Source of the DNA: JBBDLF01 sp040879025
Lineage (GTDB): Bacteria > Pseudomonadota > Gammaproteobacteria > Pseudomonadales > Pseudohongiellaceae
DNA: 64,000 nt
Assembly (NCBI GenBank): GCA_040879025.1
Contig: JBBDLF010000037.1
Location: 174,618 to 238,617 of the forward strand
Direction of reading: 5' to 3'
The position numbers and the translations under genes were made by a program. Positions 18,766 to 26,568 of the stretch are shown piece by piece. How positions within the stretch are numbered: the stretch's first letter is position 1; the number at the start of each line of letters is the position of its first letter. The notes beneath the pieces are model-generated. The model searched no databases and was not told the origin of the DNA. It saw nothing but the letters and a program-made list of their open reading frames with translations.

Positions 18766-19869
18766 TCAAAGCCTCATGGGCATGACAACGTAAACCGCAT
18801 CACTGCCGGCCTCCGCTTCCAACAAGGCACTGCTGTTCGGATCTGACAGAGACAGCTTCACCGACTCGCTATTGACCGCAGTGAGCACATCAATCAGGTA
18901 GCCAACATTGAAGCCGATTTCCAGACTGTCCCCCTCATAGTTTACCGCCACCGTTTCCTCTGCTTCTTCCTGCTCAGGATTGTTAGCCAGAATCTTGATT
19001 TCGCCATTGGAGAGCAACACCCTGACACCCCGGTATTTCTCGTTGGAGAGTATCGAGGCTCGCATGAATGCCTGGCGCAGAACCTGCCTCTCTCCCGTCA
19101 CCGACTTGTTGCCCCCCCGCGGAAGCACACGATTGTAATCAGGGAACTTGCCATCCACGAGCTTGGAGGTAAAGGTGTAATGGGGCATTTTGGCGCGAAT
19201 ATGATTGTTGCCAAAAACCAGCGTGATATTGCCTTCTCCCTCCGAAATCAGCCGACCCAGCTCCATAATACCCTTGCGTGGCAGGATCAGTTGCTGGTCC
19301 TCCGAGACCTCGTTCTTGATTGCAAATGTCTGCATTGCCAGACGATGGCCATCGGTGGCCACGACGCGGAGGTGGTCGGGCGCGACTTCAAACAGCATTC
19401 CGTTCAGATAATAACGCACATCCTGCTGGGCCATCGCGAAGCTGGTGCTGTCCAGTAGCTCTTTCAGCTTTTCCTGTGCCAGTTCCAGCGAAAAGGTGCC
19501 TGGCTCGTCTTCGATGCCTGGAAAATCAGCGGCTGGCAGTGTTGCCAGCGTAAAACGACTCCGCCCGGACTTTATTGTCAACTTGTTGTCTTTTACCGCA
19601 AATTCGAGCTGCGAGCCCTCGTTCAATGATTTGCAAATATCGACGAGCTTCCGCGCGGGAACCGTTATTTCGCCACTTTTAACCGCTTTATCAACGGAAA
19701 CCCGGCCTACTAACTCGACTTCCAGGTCGGTGCCCGTCAACGACAATTCATTGTCATTAAGCACCAACAACACATTGGACAGAATTGGCAAGGTCTGCCG
19801 TCGTTCAACTACGCCGCTAACCAGCTGCAGTGGCTTGAGTAGCGCTTCCCGTGAGATTTCAAATTGCAT
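18766..19869 (-). CDS. dnaN: DNA polymerase III beta sliding clamp
   Basis: A 367-residue clamp protein forming the ring that tethers polymerase III to DNA. Three repeated clamp folds are covered: the N-terminal FEISREALLKPLQLVSGVVE, a middle domain around YYLNGMLFEV, and the C-terminal VYVVMPMRL that closes the hydrophobic partner-binding pocket. An ATG four codons upstream exists, but homology to other DnaN starts at MQFEISREALLKPLQ, so 19869 is chosen. It lies between dnaA and recF. Confidence 0.97.
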   Translation of the reverse strand: MQFEISREALLKPLQLVSGVVERRQTLPILSNVLLVLNDNELSLTGTDLEVELVGRVSVDKAVKSGEITVPARKLVDICKSLNEGSQLEFAVKDNKLTIKSGRSRFTLATLPAADFPGIEDEPGTFSLELAQEKLKELLDSTSFAMAQQDVRYYLNGMLFEVAPDHLRVVATDGHRLAMQTFAIKNEVSEDQQLILPRKGIMELGRLISEGEGNITLVFGNNHIRAKMPHYTFTSKLVDGKFPDYNRVLPRGGNKSVTGERQVLRQAFMRASILSNEKYRGVRVLLSNGEIKILANNPEQEEAEETVAVNYEGDSLEIGFNVGYLIDVLTAVNSESVKLSLSDPNSSALLEAEAGSDAVYVVMPMRL

Positions 19870-19931
19870 GCTGAGTATCATTCCCCTTGATTATCGAGCC
19901 CGGCGCTTTGCCTGGGGCATTCCCGGCCAGA

Positions 19932-21452
19932 TCAACTGGTCAGCGAACGCATCAGGTTGTTGTAGTCTTCCTCAATATCGGTGGAGCTGCAGACCAGACT
20001 TCTCACCTGACGACACGCATGCAGAACCGTCGTGTGATCGCGGCCGCCAAATGCATCGCCGATCTCTGGCAGGCTGTAGCTGGTCAGTTCCTTGGACAGG
20101 CACATGGCCACCTGGCGCGGCCTCGCGATGGAGCGGTTACGGCGCTTGGACAACATGTCCGACATCTTGATTTTATAGTACTCGGCCACGGAACGCTGGA
20201 TATTATCAATTGTTACCTGCTTGGCCTGAACCGCGAACAAATCCTTCAGTGCCTCCTTTATCAGGTCGACATCAATCCTCTCGCGCTTGAAACTGGCGTG
20301 GGCAATAACCTTCTTAAGCGCGCCCTCCAGCTCCCTCACATTGGACCGCAGACGCTGCGCGATAAACATGGCCGCCTCATTGCTCAAGTCCACCCGCGAC
20401 AGTGCCGCCTTCTTGATCAGAATGGCGGCACGGGTTTCCAGCTCGGGAGGCTCAACAGCCACGCTAAGACCCCACCCGAACCTGGACTTCAGGCGATCTT
20501 CCAGTCCGTTGATTTCCTTGTGAAAACGGTCGGAGGTCAGGATGATCTGCTGACCGCCCTCCAGCAGCGCATTGAACGTGTGGAAGAACTCCTCCTGGGA
20601 GCGCTCCTTGTTGGCAAAAAACTGGATATCGTCAATCAACAACGCGTCGACGGACCGGTAAAAGCGCTTGAATTCGTTGATGGCATTGAGCTGCAGCGCC
20701 GTGACCATCGTCGCGACAAATGTCTCTGAATGCAAATAAACAATGCGCGCCCCCGGATTGCGGGCCAGCATGGTATTACCAACCGCGTGCATCAAATGAG
20801 TCTTGCCGAGTCCGACCCCACCGTAGATGAACAGCGGGTTGTAGGCGGAGCCAGGATTTTCCGCTACCTGCAGGGCCGCGGCGCGGGCCAGTTGGTTGGA
20901 TTTGCCCTCAATAAAATTCTCAAAGCTGTTATCCCGATTCAGGCTCCCGTGGTGTCGCAGCTTGCCGTCTATCACCACATCCATATTGCGCGGCCTGCGC
21001 ATGGGCTTTTTCACCGGCGCGGGTGCGGGGTCTGCGGAAGGCACCGGCTCCGGCTGCGGCAGGGCCGCTATCAAGCGAGCACTGTCGGCACCGTTGGACA
21101 TCGGCGGCCTGGGTCGGTGCGCGAAGTCACCCGCGGATATGTCGGAATCGGCGACCGTTGCTTCCAGCGGAAACCGGGCGCCATTGCCGCAATCGAGAAC
21201 CCCGCCCGGGTATTGGGCGATATCCAGAATAATCTCGACAGGAGATTCAGGGCATATCCCGCTGAACAGCTCCTCAATCCTGGCCAGAAATTTATCCTTG
21301 ACCCAGTCCTTGACAAAACGGTTGGGCGCAAGAAGCGTTAATCTGCCCGCGTCAGGTTGAGCCTGAAGCGGCCTGATCCAGGTATTGAACTGTTGTGAGG
21401 GCAATTCACTACGTAAATTATCGAGGCACTTCTGCCAGTTAGCTGCAAGCAC
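19932..21452 (-). CDS. dnaA: Chromosomal replication initiator protein DnaA
   Basis: A 506-residue AAA+ initiator. Domain I is at the N-terminus (WQKCLDNLRSELPSQQFNTW), a variable proline-rich linker spans about residues 100-165, domain III has Walker A GGVGLGKTHLMHAVGN and Walker B ALLIDDIQFF, and domain IV carries the DnaA-box-binding signature GGRDHTTVLHACRQV. It is the first gene of the leftward dnaA-dnaN-recF-gyrB cluster and borders the oriC-like gap. Confidence 0.98.
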   Translation of the reverse strand: MLAANWQKCLDNLRSELPSQQFNTWIRPLQAQPDAGRLTLLAPNRFVKDWVKDKFLARIEELFSGICPESPVEIILDIAQYPGGVLDCGNGARFPLEATVADSDISAGDFAHRPRPPMSNGADSARLIAALPQPEPVPSADPAPAPVKKPMRRPRNMDVVIDGKLRHHGSLNRDNSFENFIEGKSNQLARAAALQVAENPGSAYNPLFIYGGVGLGKTHLMHAVGNTMLARNPGARIVYLHSETFVATMVTALQLNAINEFKRFYRSVDALLIDDIQFFANKERSQEEFFHTFNALLEGGQQIILTSDRFHKEINGLEDRLKSRFGWGLSVAVEPPELETRAAILIKKAALSRVDLSNEAAMFIAQRLRSNVRELEGALKKVIAHASFKRERIDVDLIKEALKDLFAVQAKQVTIDNIQRSVAEYYKIKMSDMLSKRRNRSIARPRQVAMCLSKELTSYSLPEIGDAFGGRDHTTVLHACRQVRSLVCSSTDIEEDYNNLMRSLTS

Positions 21453-21564
21453 TTTTCGTTTACACCCACTATACTAGAATTGTTATTTGTTATTGTATTT
21501 GCGCTACTGTACTGCTGAATTTTTATTCTTGATTTGCAAATCATTCTACCGACAAGAACTGAAG

Positions 21565-21573
21565 TTATCCACA
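21565..21573 (+). promoter_or_regulatory. DnaA box (perfect)
   Basis: TTATCCACA, identical to the E. coli high-affinity DnaA box, in the dnaA-rpmH gap. Confidence 0.85.
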
Positions 21574-21714
21574 TCGCCCAAGCTAAAAAACCCTATATTT
21601 GTAACATGATTTTTTAACTGTAATTCAACGGCTTGCGCTGTCTCTACTCATAAACGCCGAGGAATTTTTATAAAAAATCTCAGGGTTTTTCCGGTGCGCG
21701 TAAAATTCAAAAGC

Positions 21715-21723
21715 TGTGGATAA
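21715..21723 (-). promoter_or_regulatory. DnaA box (perfect, reverse orientation)
   Basis: TGTGGATAA on the + strand is the reverse complement of TTATCCACA. It lies 141 bp after the first box and faces it. Confidence 0.85.
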
Positions 21724-21725
21724 CT

Positions 21726-21734
21726 TGTGGCTAA
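21726..21734 (-). promoter_or_regulatory. DnaA box (8 of 9)
   Basis: TGTGGCTAA is the reverse complement of TTAGCCACA, one mismatch from TTATCCACA. It is two bases from the preceding box in the same orientation, a spacing that could allow cooperative binding. Confidence 0.5.
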
Positions 21735-21897
21735 GCGGGTGACGGAACCGGAAATCGCCGCCCGTCAAGGCACTGCGCAAGACCGGGCCGGTCGAGCCAG
21801 GGCGACAGTCGCGTGAAGTGGGAATTGCCCTGTTTTCCAGTAGCCGGGCGGGCGGGCTCCCGCAATGGTTTTATCCGATGCGAAAGGCTTTGAGCAA

Positions 21898-21926
21898 TTG
21901 CATGTTCCAGGCAAAACCTCTAGAAT
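21898..21926 (+). promoter_or_regulatory. Sigma-70-type promoter for rpmH-rnpA
   Basis: TTGCAT at 21898-21903, a 17-bp spacer, and TAGAAT at 21921-21926. It is correctly placed about 75 bp upstream of rpmH and points away from dnaA. Confidence 0.6.
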
Positions 21927-22001
21927 TCGCGCTCCTTTTTGTAATGTGTTGTCCAGTGGCCGTAATGTACCCTGGATGGTCGACGTGACGCGGAATTTGA
22001 C

Positions 22002-22136
22002 ATGAAAAGAACCTTCCAGCCAAGCAGAATCAAGCGCGCCAGAACCCATGGGTTCAGGGCCCGTATGGCCACCCGGGGTGGGCGCGCGGTTATCAACCGG
22101 CGTCGCGCCAAGGGTCGTGCCAGGCTTTCCGCCTGA
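22002..22136 (+). CDS. rpmH: 50S ribosomal protein L34
   Basis: A 44-residue, highly basic protein beginning MKRTFQPSRIKRARTHGFRA and ending GRARLSA, the canonical L34 sequence and length. It heads the rightward rpmH-rnpA-yidD-yidC-mnmE operon beside the origin. Confidence 0.98.
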   Translation: MKRTFQPSRIKRARTHGFRARMATRGGRAVINRRRAKGRARLSA

Positions 22137-22235
22137 TTGGGGGCGGGTTTTGAGACGGACTCAAAGACCCCGGCACCACTGCACTGCCGGCTCAGCCGCC
22201 TCACTCCTCAGGCCTGAGCAATTCCAGAGAAGGGT

Positions 22236-22631
22236 ATGCCTGCCTCAGACGAGCCCCTGACGACCGGTTTGAAATATCCCAGGAAAGTTCGGCTGAGCAA
22301 TGCCGCTGACTTCAGGTCGGTATTCAGCAGGGCACAATACAAAGCGACGCGCCGCGACCTGCTGGGTCTGGCAATCGCTAACCGGCAGAATTATCCCCGG
22401 CTGGGACTGGTTGTCCCGAAAAAGCACATTCGCACGGCAGTGGAGCGCAACAGAATCAAGCGGCTGCTGCGTGGCTCTTTTCGTCTTAACCAGAAAGCGC
22501 TCGCCGGCCTGGACATCGTAATCCTGATTCGGGGTGGACTGGATTCACAAGACAATAAGACAATAGTGGATCATGTTGAATCAATCTGGTCCGACCTTGT
22601 CAGTAAAGCCGAGTCGGGTCACCGTAACTGA
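22236..22631 (+). CDS. rnpA: Ribonuclease P protein component
   Basis: A 131-residue basic protein that assists the catalytic RNase P RNA in trimming tRNA 5' ends. The RNR signature is intact in AVERNRIKRLLRGSFR (about residues 68-83), and RLGLVVPKKHIRTAV precedes it. The first ten residues before the RKVRLSNAADF segment are not well conserved, so the start could differ by a few codons; AGAAGGG sits close before the ATG used. Confidence 0.95.
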   Translation: MPASDEPLTTGLKYPRKVRLSNAADFRSVFSRAQYKATRRDLLGLAIANRQNYPRLGLVVPKKHIRTAVERNRIKRLLRGSFRLNQKALAGLDIVILIRGGLDSQDNKTIVDHVESIWSDLVSKAESGHRN

Positions 22632-22652
22632 AACAGTCATTGAGTATTCGAA

Positions 22653-22907
22653 ATGCTGGGCAGGCTGGTTAACAGGCTAATTAAACTCTATCAGTTGATG
22701 GTGAGTCCATTGCTCGGTCCGCATTGCCGCTTTTACCCGTCCTGCTCCAACTACACTCACGAGGCCATTCATCGACACGGCCTCGCCAAAGGCGGCTATT
22801 TAGGGGCCCGCCGCATCTTGTCCTGTCACCCCTGGCACGAAGGCGGCTACGATCCGGTACCGGATGCGGTCGGCAAGCCCGTCACTCGTAAAGCAGCCGA
22901 ATCATGA
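22653..22907 (+). CDS. yidD: Membrane protein insertion efficiency factor YidD
   Basis: An 84-residue protein of the YidD family, which aids YidC-dependent insertion at the inner membrane. The family core is complete: YQLMVSPLLGPHCRFYPSCS, a YTHEAI segment, then LSCHPWHEGGYDPVP, with three conserved cysteines. An N-terminal amphipathic helix is visible (LVNRLIKLYQ). It overlaps yidC by four bases. Confidence 0.95.
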   Translation: MLGRLVNRLIKLYQLMVSPLLGPHCRFYPSCSNYTHEAIHRHGLAKGGYLGARRILSCHPWHEGGYDPVPDAVGKPVTRKAAES

Positions 22908-24616
22908 ATTACACCCGCTTTGTCCTCTTTACCGGTCTGGCTATTGTCTCCTATCTGCTGCTTCTGGCCTGGCAGGCGGACTATCCGCCCACAGTCTCCG
23001 AGACCACAGTGGACTCCACGGGGCTTGAAGAGCTGGACGGGACGCCGGCATCGAACGATGATCTGCCAACCCAACTGCCTTCCGCTTCAAGTGACACCAC
23101 GGCAGGATCGACGGCCGCCAATGACCTGCCCACCATACCCGGACAGGAGGATGCCGATGCAGAGTCCGTTCCCCGGGGACAAACGGTGAACGTGCGCACC
23201 GATACATTCGATCTGCGTATTGATTTGAATGGTGGCGATATCAGCTACCTGGCGCTGCCGCAGTTTCTGCGTGACATCGATGTCGAGAACGACCCCTTCG
23301 TCATGTTGCAGCCCAATTCATCCCAGCGCTATGTGGCGCAAAGCGGTCTTATCGGGCCTGACGGTATAGACGGCGCAACCCGGGCCACCTACACCAGCCG
23401 CTCGAGCGAATATGTCATGGCTCCCGGCGAGGACAGCCTGACCGTGGACCTGGTAACCAGCGATGATGACGGCGTGCAGGTGACCAAACGCTTCACCTTC
23501 GATCACGGCAGCTATCTGATCGAAATCAGTTACCTCGTCGAAAACCCGACCGCGTCTCCCTGGACTGCGAACATGTTTGGCCAGATCAGCCGCGATCCGT
23601 TTGACGACCCCAGCAGCGTCGGAGGTTTCGGCAGATCCTACCTGGGCTTTGCCACGACCAGTCCGGGCGACCCCTATATCCGTTACGACTTCGGTGATGT
23701 CGAGGACGGTATCCCCAGCCACGAGATGGAAGGTGGATGGATCGCTTTCAGTCAGCACTACTTTTTGTCCGCCTGGATTCCCGATCCAACGCGAGTCAAT
23801 AATTACTCTTTCCGCATCAACTCACAAAACCAGTATGTTGGAAGCGTCACCTCCACTGCTTTCCAGGTACCCCCGCAGACAAGCTCCACACAGAGTCTGC
23901 AATTCTACGCCGGGCCGAAGGACCAGTACGCGCTGGCGGAAGTGTCTGAGAATCTCGACCTGACCATTGATTACGGGTTCCTGTGGTTTCTGGCTCAACC
24001 CATTTACTGGCTGCTGACGCGTATCAACGGTTTCGTCGGTAATTACGGCTTGTCCATTATTCTGTTGACCGTCGTCGTGAAGGGCTTGTTCTACAAACTC
24101 ACAGAAACACAGTACAAGTCCATGGCTGGCATGCGCCGCGTCATGCCCAAGATGCAGCAACTGAAGGAACGGTATTCCGATGACAAAATGCAGCTCCAAA
24201 AAGCCACGATGGAGTTGTACAAGAAAGAAAAGATCAACCCTTTCGGGGGTTGCTTGCCGATGCTGGTGCAGATGCCTGTATTTATCGCCTTATACTGGGT
24301 GCTGATGGAAGGCGTGGAGCTGCGTCATGCCCCTTTCTTCTTGTGGATTAACGACCTCTCGGTAAGAGATCCGTTCTTTGTACTGCCGATTTTGATGGGT
24401 GCGTCGATGTACGCGCAATTCATGTTGAGCCCGCCGCCTCCTGATCCAATGCAGGCCAAGGTGATGAAGCTTATGCCCATCATGATGACCGTGTTTTTTC
24501 TGTGGTTCCCTGCCGGCCTGGTTCTTTACTGGTTGGTCAACAGCGTGCTGGGCATTCTTCAACAATGGTACATCACACGCAAACTCGAAAAAGCCTATGA
24601 GGCAAAGAAGGCCTGA
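22904..24616 (+). CDS. yidC: Membrane protein insertase YidC
   Basis: A 570-residue Gram-negative YidC. It has an N-terminal membrane segment (about residues 5-21), a large periplasmic beta-domain (about residues 60-350) and the C-terminal five-helix insertase core with ALYWVLMEGVELRHAPF and WFPAGLVLYWLVNSVLGI. The cytoplasmic hairpin is marked by TETQYKSMAGMRRVMPKMQ and its basic continuation. It inserts inner-membrane proteins alone or with SecYEG. Upstream overlap with yidD and downstream mnmE match the usual order. Confidence 0.97.
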   Translation: MNYTRFVLFTGLAIVSYLLLLAWQADYPPTVSETTVDSTGLEELDGTPASNDDLPTQLPSASSDTTAGSTAANDLPTIPGQEDADAESVPRGQTVNVRTDTFDLRIDLNGGDISYLALPQFLRDIDVENDPFVMLQPNSSQRYVAQSGLIGPDGIDGATRATYTSRSSEYVMAPGEDSLTVDLVTSDDDGVQVTKRFTFDHGSYLIEISYLVENPTASPWTANMFGQISRDPFDDPSSVGGFGRSYLGFATTSPGDPYIRYDFGDVEDGIPSHEMEGGWIAFSQHYFLSAWIPDPTRVNNYSFRINSQNQYVGSVTSTAFQVPPQTSSTQSLQFYAGPKDQYALAEVSENLDLTIDYGFLWFLAQPIYWLLTRINGFVGNYGLSIILLTVVVKGLFYKLTETQYKSMAGMRRVMPKMQQLKERYSDDKMQLQKATMELYKKEKINPFGGCLPMLVQMPVFIALYWVLMEGVELRHAPFFLWINDLSVRDPFFVLPILMGASMYAQFMLSPPPPDPMQAKVMKLMPIMMTVFFLWFPAGLVLYWLVNSVLGILQQWYITRKLEKAYEAKKA

Positions 24617-24629
24617 GGCATAAACCACG

Positions 24630-26072
24630 ATGCCATCCGGTATGACCTCCCAGGACAACGACACCATCTGCGCCATCGCCACCCCGCCCGGCAAGGGTGG
24701 CATCGGAATCGTGCGGATTTCCGGAGCGCTGTGCAGACCCATCGCCGAAAAAATACTGGGGTTTTCCCCGACACCCCGACATGCTCATCTTGCGGATTTC
24801 CGGGGTGCCGGGGCCGAAGTCATGGACACCGGCATCGCTTTGTTTTTTGACGCCCCGCATTCATTTACCGGCGAAGATGTTTTGGAGCTACAGGGTCACG
24901 GCGGCGTGTTTTTATTACAGGGGCTTTTGAGCGAGGTTCAGCGGCATGGTGCCCGGCTGGCCAGGCCGGGTGAGTTTTCTGAACGATCGTTTTTAAACAA
25001 CAAGATCGACCTGGCCCAGGCCGAAGCCATCGCCGATATTATCGACGCCACTACTGAACAGGCCGCCCGCTCAGCCATGCGCACGCTGCAGGGCGCTTTT
25101 TCCCAACTTGTCAGCGATCTGGTGGCACAGGTTACCCGGCTGCGCGTCTATATAGAAGCGGCGATTGATTTCAGCGACGAGGAAGTCGATTTTCTTTCCG
25201 AAGGCAAGACGCTGGAAAAACTGGAAACCCTGCTTCGCACCATGGATGATGTGTTCTCCCGGGCCCGGCAGGGAACGCTGCTTAACGACGGCATGACAGT
25301 AGTCATTGTCGGACAACCCAATGCCGGAAAATCCAGCCTGCTCAACCAGCTTTCCGGAACCGAAGCTGCGATCGTTACCGATGTGCCCGGCACCACACGC
25401 GATCTTCTTGCACAGCAAATAAATATAGACGGCATGCCCGTGCATGTCATCGATACCGCCGGTCTGCGACACAGTGAAGATCGCATTGAGCGCGAAGGAG
25501 TGCGCCGGGCCAGGGACGCCATGGTGACTGCGGACCGGCTGCTTGTCGTGGTCGACAGCACCTGCGTGCCGGACGATCCCCCATCACTTTACTCGCACTT
25601 GCTGGAATTGATGCCCGAACTCGTCAACGAACATCCGATGCAAGGTCATCCGCAACGCCAATTGGAAAAACTGACTCTTATTCTGAACAAATGTGACCTG
25701 GTAGGCCGGCAGGCGCAAGTCGGTGAAATTGAACTGGGTGCCGTGGGACAGCCAACCCGTATCAACTTTCTTCGACTTTCCGCCCTGTCCGGTGAGGGCG
25801 TGGATCTGCTACGCACTCATCTGAAGCATTGCATGGGCTATCAGGCCGCGGGGGAAGGAACCTTCATCGCTCGACAGCGCCACCTGGACAGCCTCGGTCG
25901 CGCGCGCGAATTTCTGCTGACCGCGAAGACCAATCTGGAGCAAGGCAATCCGGCCGAGCTGGTCGCTGAGGATCTGCGGCTGGCACAGAATTGCCTGGGA
26001 GAAATAACCGGCAAGGTTTCCAGTGATGATCTGCTGGGAATCATCTTCAGCAGTTTCTGTATCGGGAAATAA
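24630..26072 (+). CDS. mnmE: tRNA modification GTPase MnmE (TrmE)
   Basis: A 480-residue GTPase that, with MnmG, makes the cmnm5U34 modification in certain tRNAs. The N-terminal folate-binding domain starts DTICAIATPPGKGGIGIVRISG-like; the G domain has GQPNAGKSSLLNQL, DVPGTTRD, DTAGLR and NKCD; the C-terminus ends in the essential FCIGK with the catalytic cysteine. An ATG at 24642 is an alternative start. The last 18 bp form the left attachment site of the downstream island, yet the FCIGK ending is retained, so the gene should still function. Its partner mnmG now lies 13 kb away instead of adjacent. Confidence 0.97.
   Translation: MPSGMTSQDNDTICAIATPPGKGGIGIVRISGALCRPIAEKILGFSPTPRHAHLADFRGAGAEVMDTGIALFFDAPHSFTGEDVLELQGHGGVFLLQGLLSEVQRHGARLARPGEFSERSFLNNKIDLAQAEAIADIIDATTEQAARSAMRTLQGAFSQLVSDLVAQVTRLRVYIEAAIDFSDEEVDFLSEGKTLEKLETLLRTMDDVFSRARQGTLLNDGMTVVIVGQPNAGKSSLLNQLSGTEAAIVTDVPGTTRDLLAQQINIDGMPVHVIDTAGLRHSEDRIEREGVRRARDAMVTADRLLVVVDSTCVPDDPPSLYSHLLELMPELVNEHPMQGHPQRQLEKLTLILNKCDLVGRQAQVGEIELGAVGQPTRINFLRLSALSGEGVDLLRTHLKHCMGYQAAGEGTFIARQRHLDSLGRAREFLLTAKTNLEQGNPAELVAEDLRLAQNCLGEITGKVSSDDLLGIIFSSFCIGK
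26055..26072 (+). repeat. attL: Left attachment site (att direct repeat) at the mnmE 3' end
   Basis: TTCTGTATCGGGAAATAA is the last 18 bp of mnmE including the stop codon. It recurs with one mismatch at 38589-38606 in the same orientation. The terminal 18 bp of trmE/mnmE are the known integration target of SGI1-type genomic islands, and this sequence is clearly the equivalent site. Confidence 0.88.
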
Positions 26073-26361
26073 TTCGGGTTCCATTAGGCTCCATGGAAAT
26101 CTTGTGAATTCTAATCAAAACTCCAAAACTGGCAAGCCCACATCCCTATCCACCTAGGCGATCATGCTGTTCCGCAAACTCAAAACCCTGGCCAGTACCA
26201 GCGACCGGGTGAGATGCTGCAGGTTTGGGCGGATTTTTATCGACGGGTTGGCTCGGGCCATTATAAGTCTCCTGCACTAGCCCATGGAATTACCATCAGG
26301 AGTCTGATAGGTTTCCGACGACTGTGAACGATTTCGATTTATTGCATTGGGTGCCAACACC
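26073..26361. other. Island left-end non-coding segment
   Basis: About 290 bp without a convincing gene. Directly after the att site is a short inverted repeat, TTCCAT (26079-26084) and ATGGAA (26093-26098). Near the HTH gene a second imperfect inverted repeat, AGTCTCCTG (26266-26274) and CAGGAGTCT (26297-26305), could be a recombination-accessory or operator site. These roles are guesses. Confidence 0.4.
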
Positions 26362-26568
26362 ATGACAACCGAACCCTGGGTCACCGCCGAGCGAGTCGCC
26401 CAGCATCTGGGCATCGTGAAAGACACGGTTTACCGCTGGCGGGAAAGCAAGGGACTGCCAGCCCATAAAGTGGGGCGCTTGTGGAAATTCCAGCTGTCCG
26501 AGGTGGACGAGTGGGTGCGAGCCGGTGGCGCTGATGAGGGTGCGGACAAGAAAGACCATAACGTATGA
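26362..26568 (+). CDS. Small helix-turn-helix DNA-binding protein, excisionase/MerR-like
   Basis: A 68-residue protein with a single winged HTH_17-type domain: WVTAERVAQHLGIVKDTVYR, then SKGLPAHKVGRLWKFQLSEVDEW, the standard pattern of excisionase-family proteins. The frame opens at a TTG five codons earlier, but ATG 26362 begins the homology. It overlaps the next gene by four bases (ATGA), so the two form an operon. It lies 290 bp inside the left att site, where a recombination directionality factor would be expected, but such proteins are also common as regulators of restriction-type loci. Confidence 0.7.
   Translation: MTTEPWVTAERVAQHLGIVKDTVYRWRESKGLPAHKVGRLWKFQLSEVDEWVRAGGADEGADKKDHNV

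Larger units (their letters stand above)
21453..21897. other. oriC: Putative chromosomal replication origin region (oriC)
   Basis: The gap between dnaA and the rpmH promoter is non-coding and AT-rich, especially 21470-21550 and 21580-21700. It carries two perfect DnaA boxes in opposite orientation and a third 8/9 match. Gene polarity flips here: dnaA, dnaN, recF and gyrB run left, while rpmH through mnmE run right. In pseudomonads oriC lies in this dnaA-rpmH interval. The exact unwinding element is not resolved. Confidence 0.75.
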
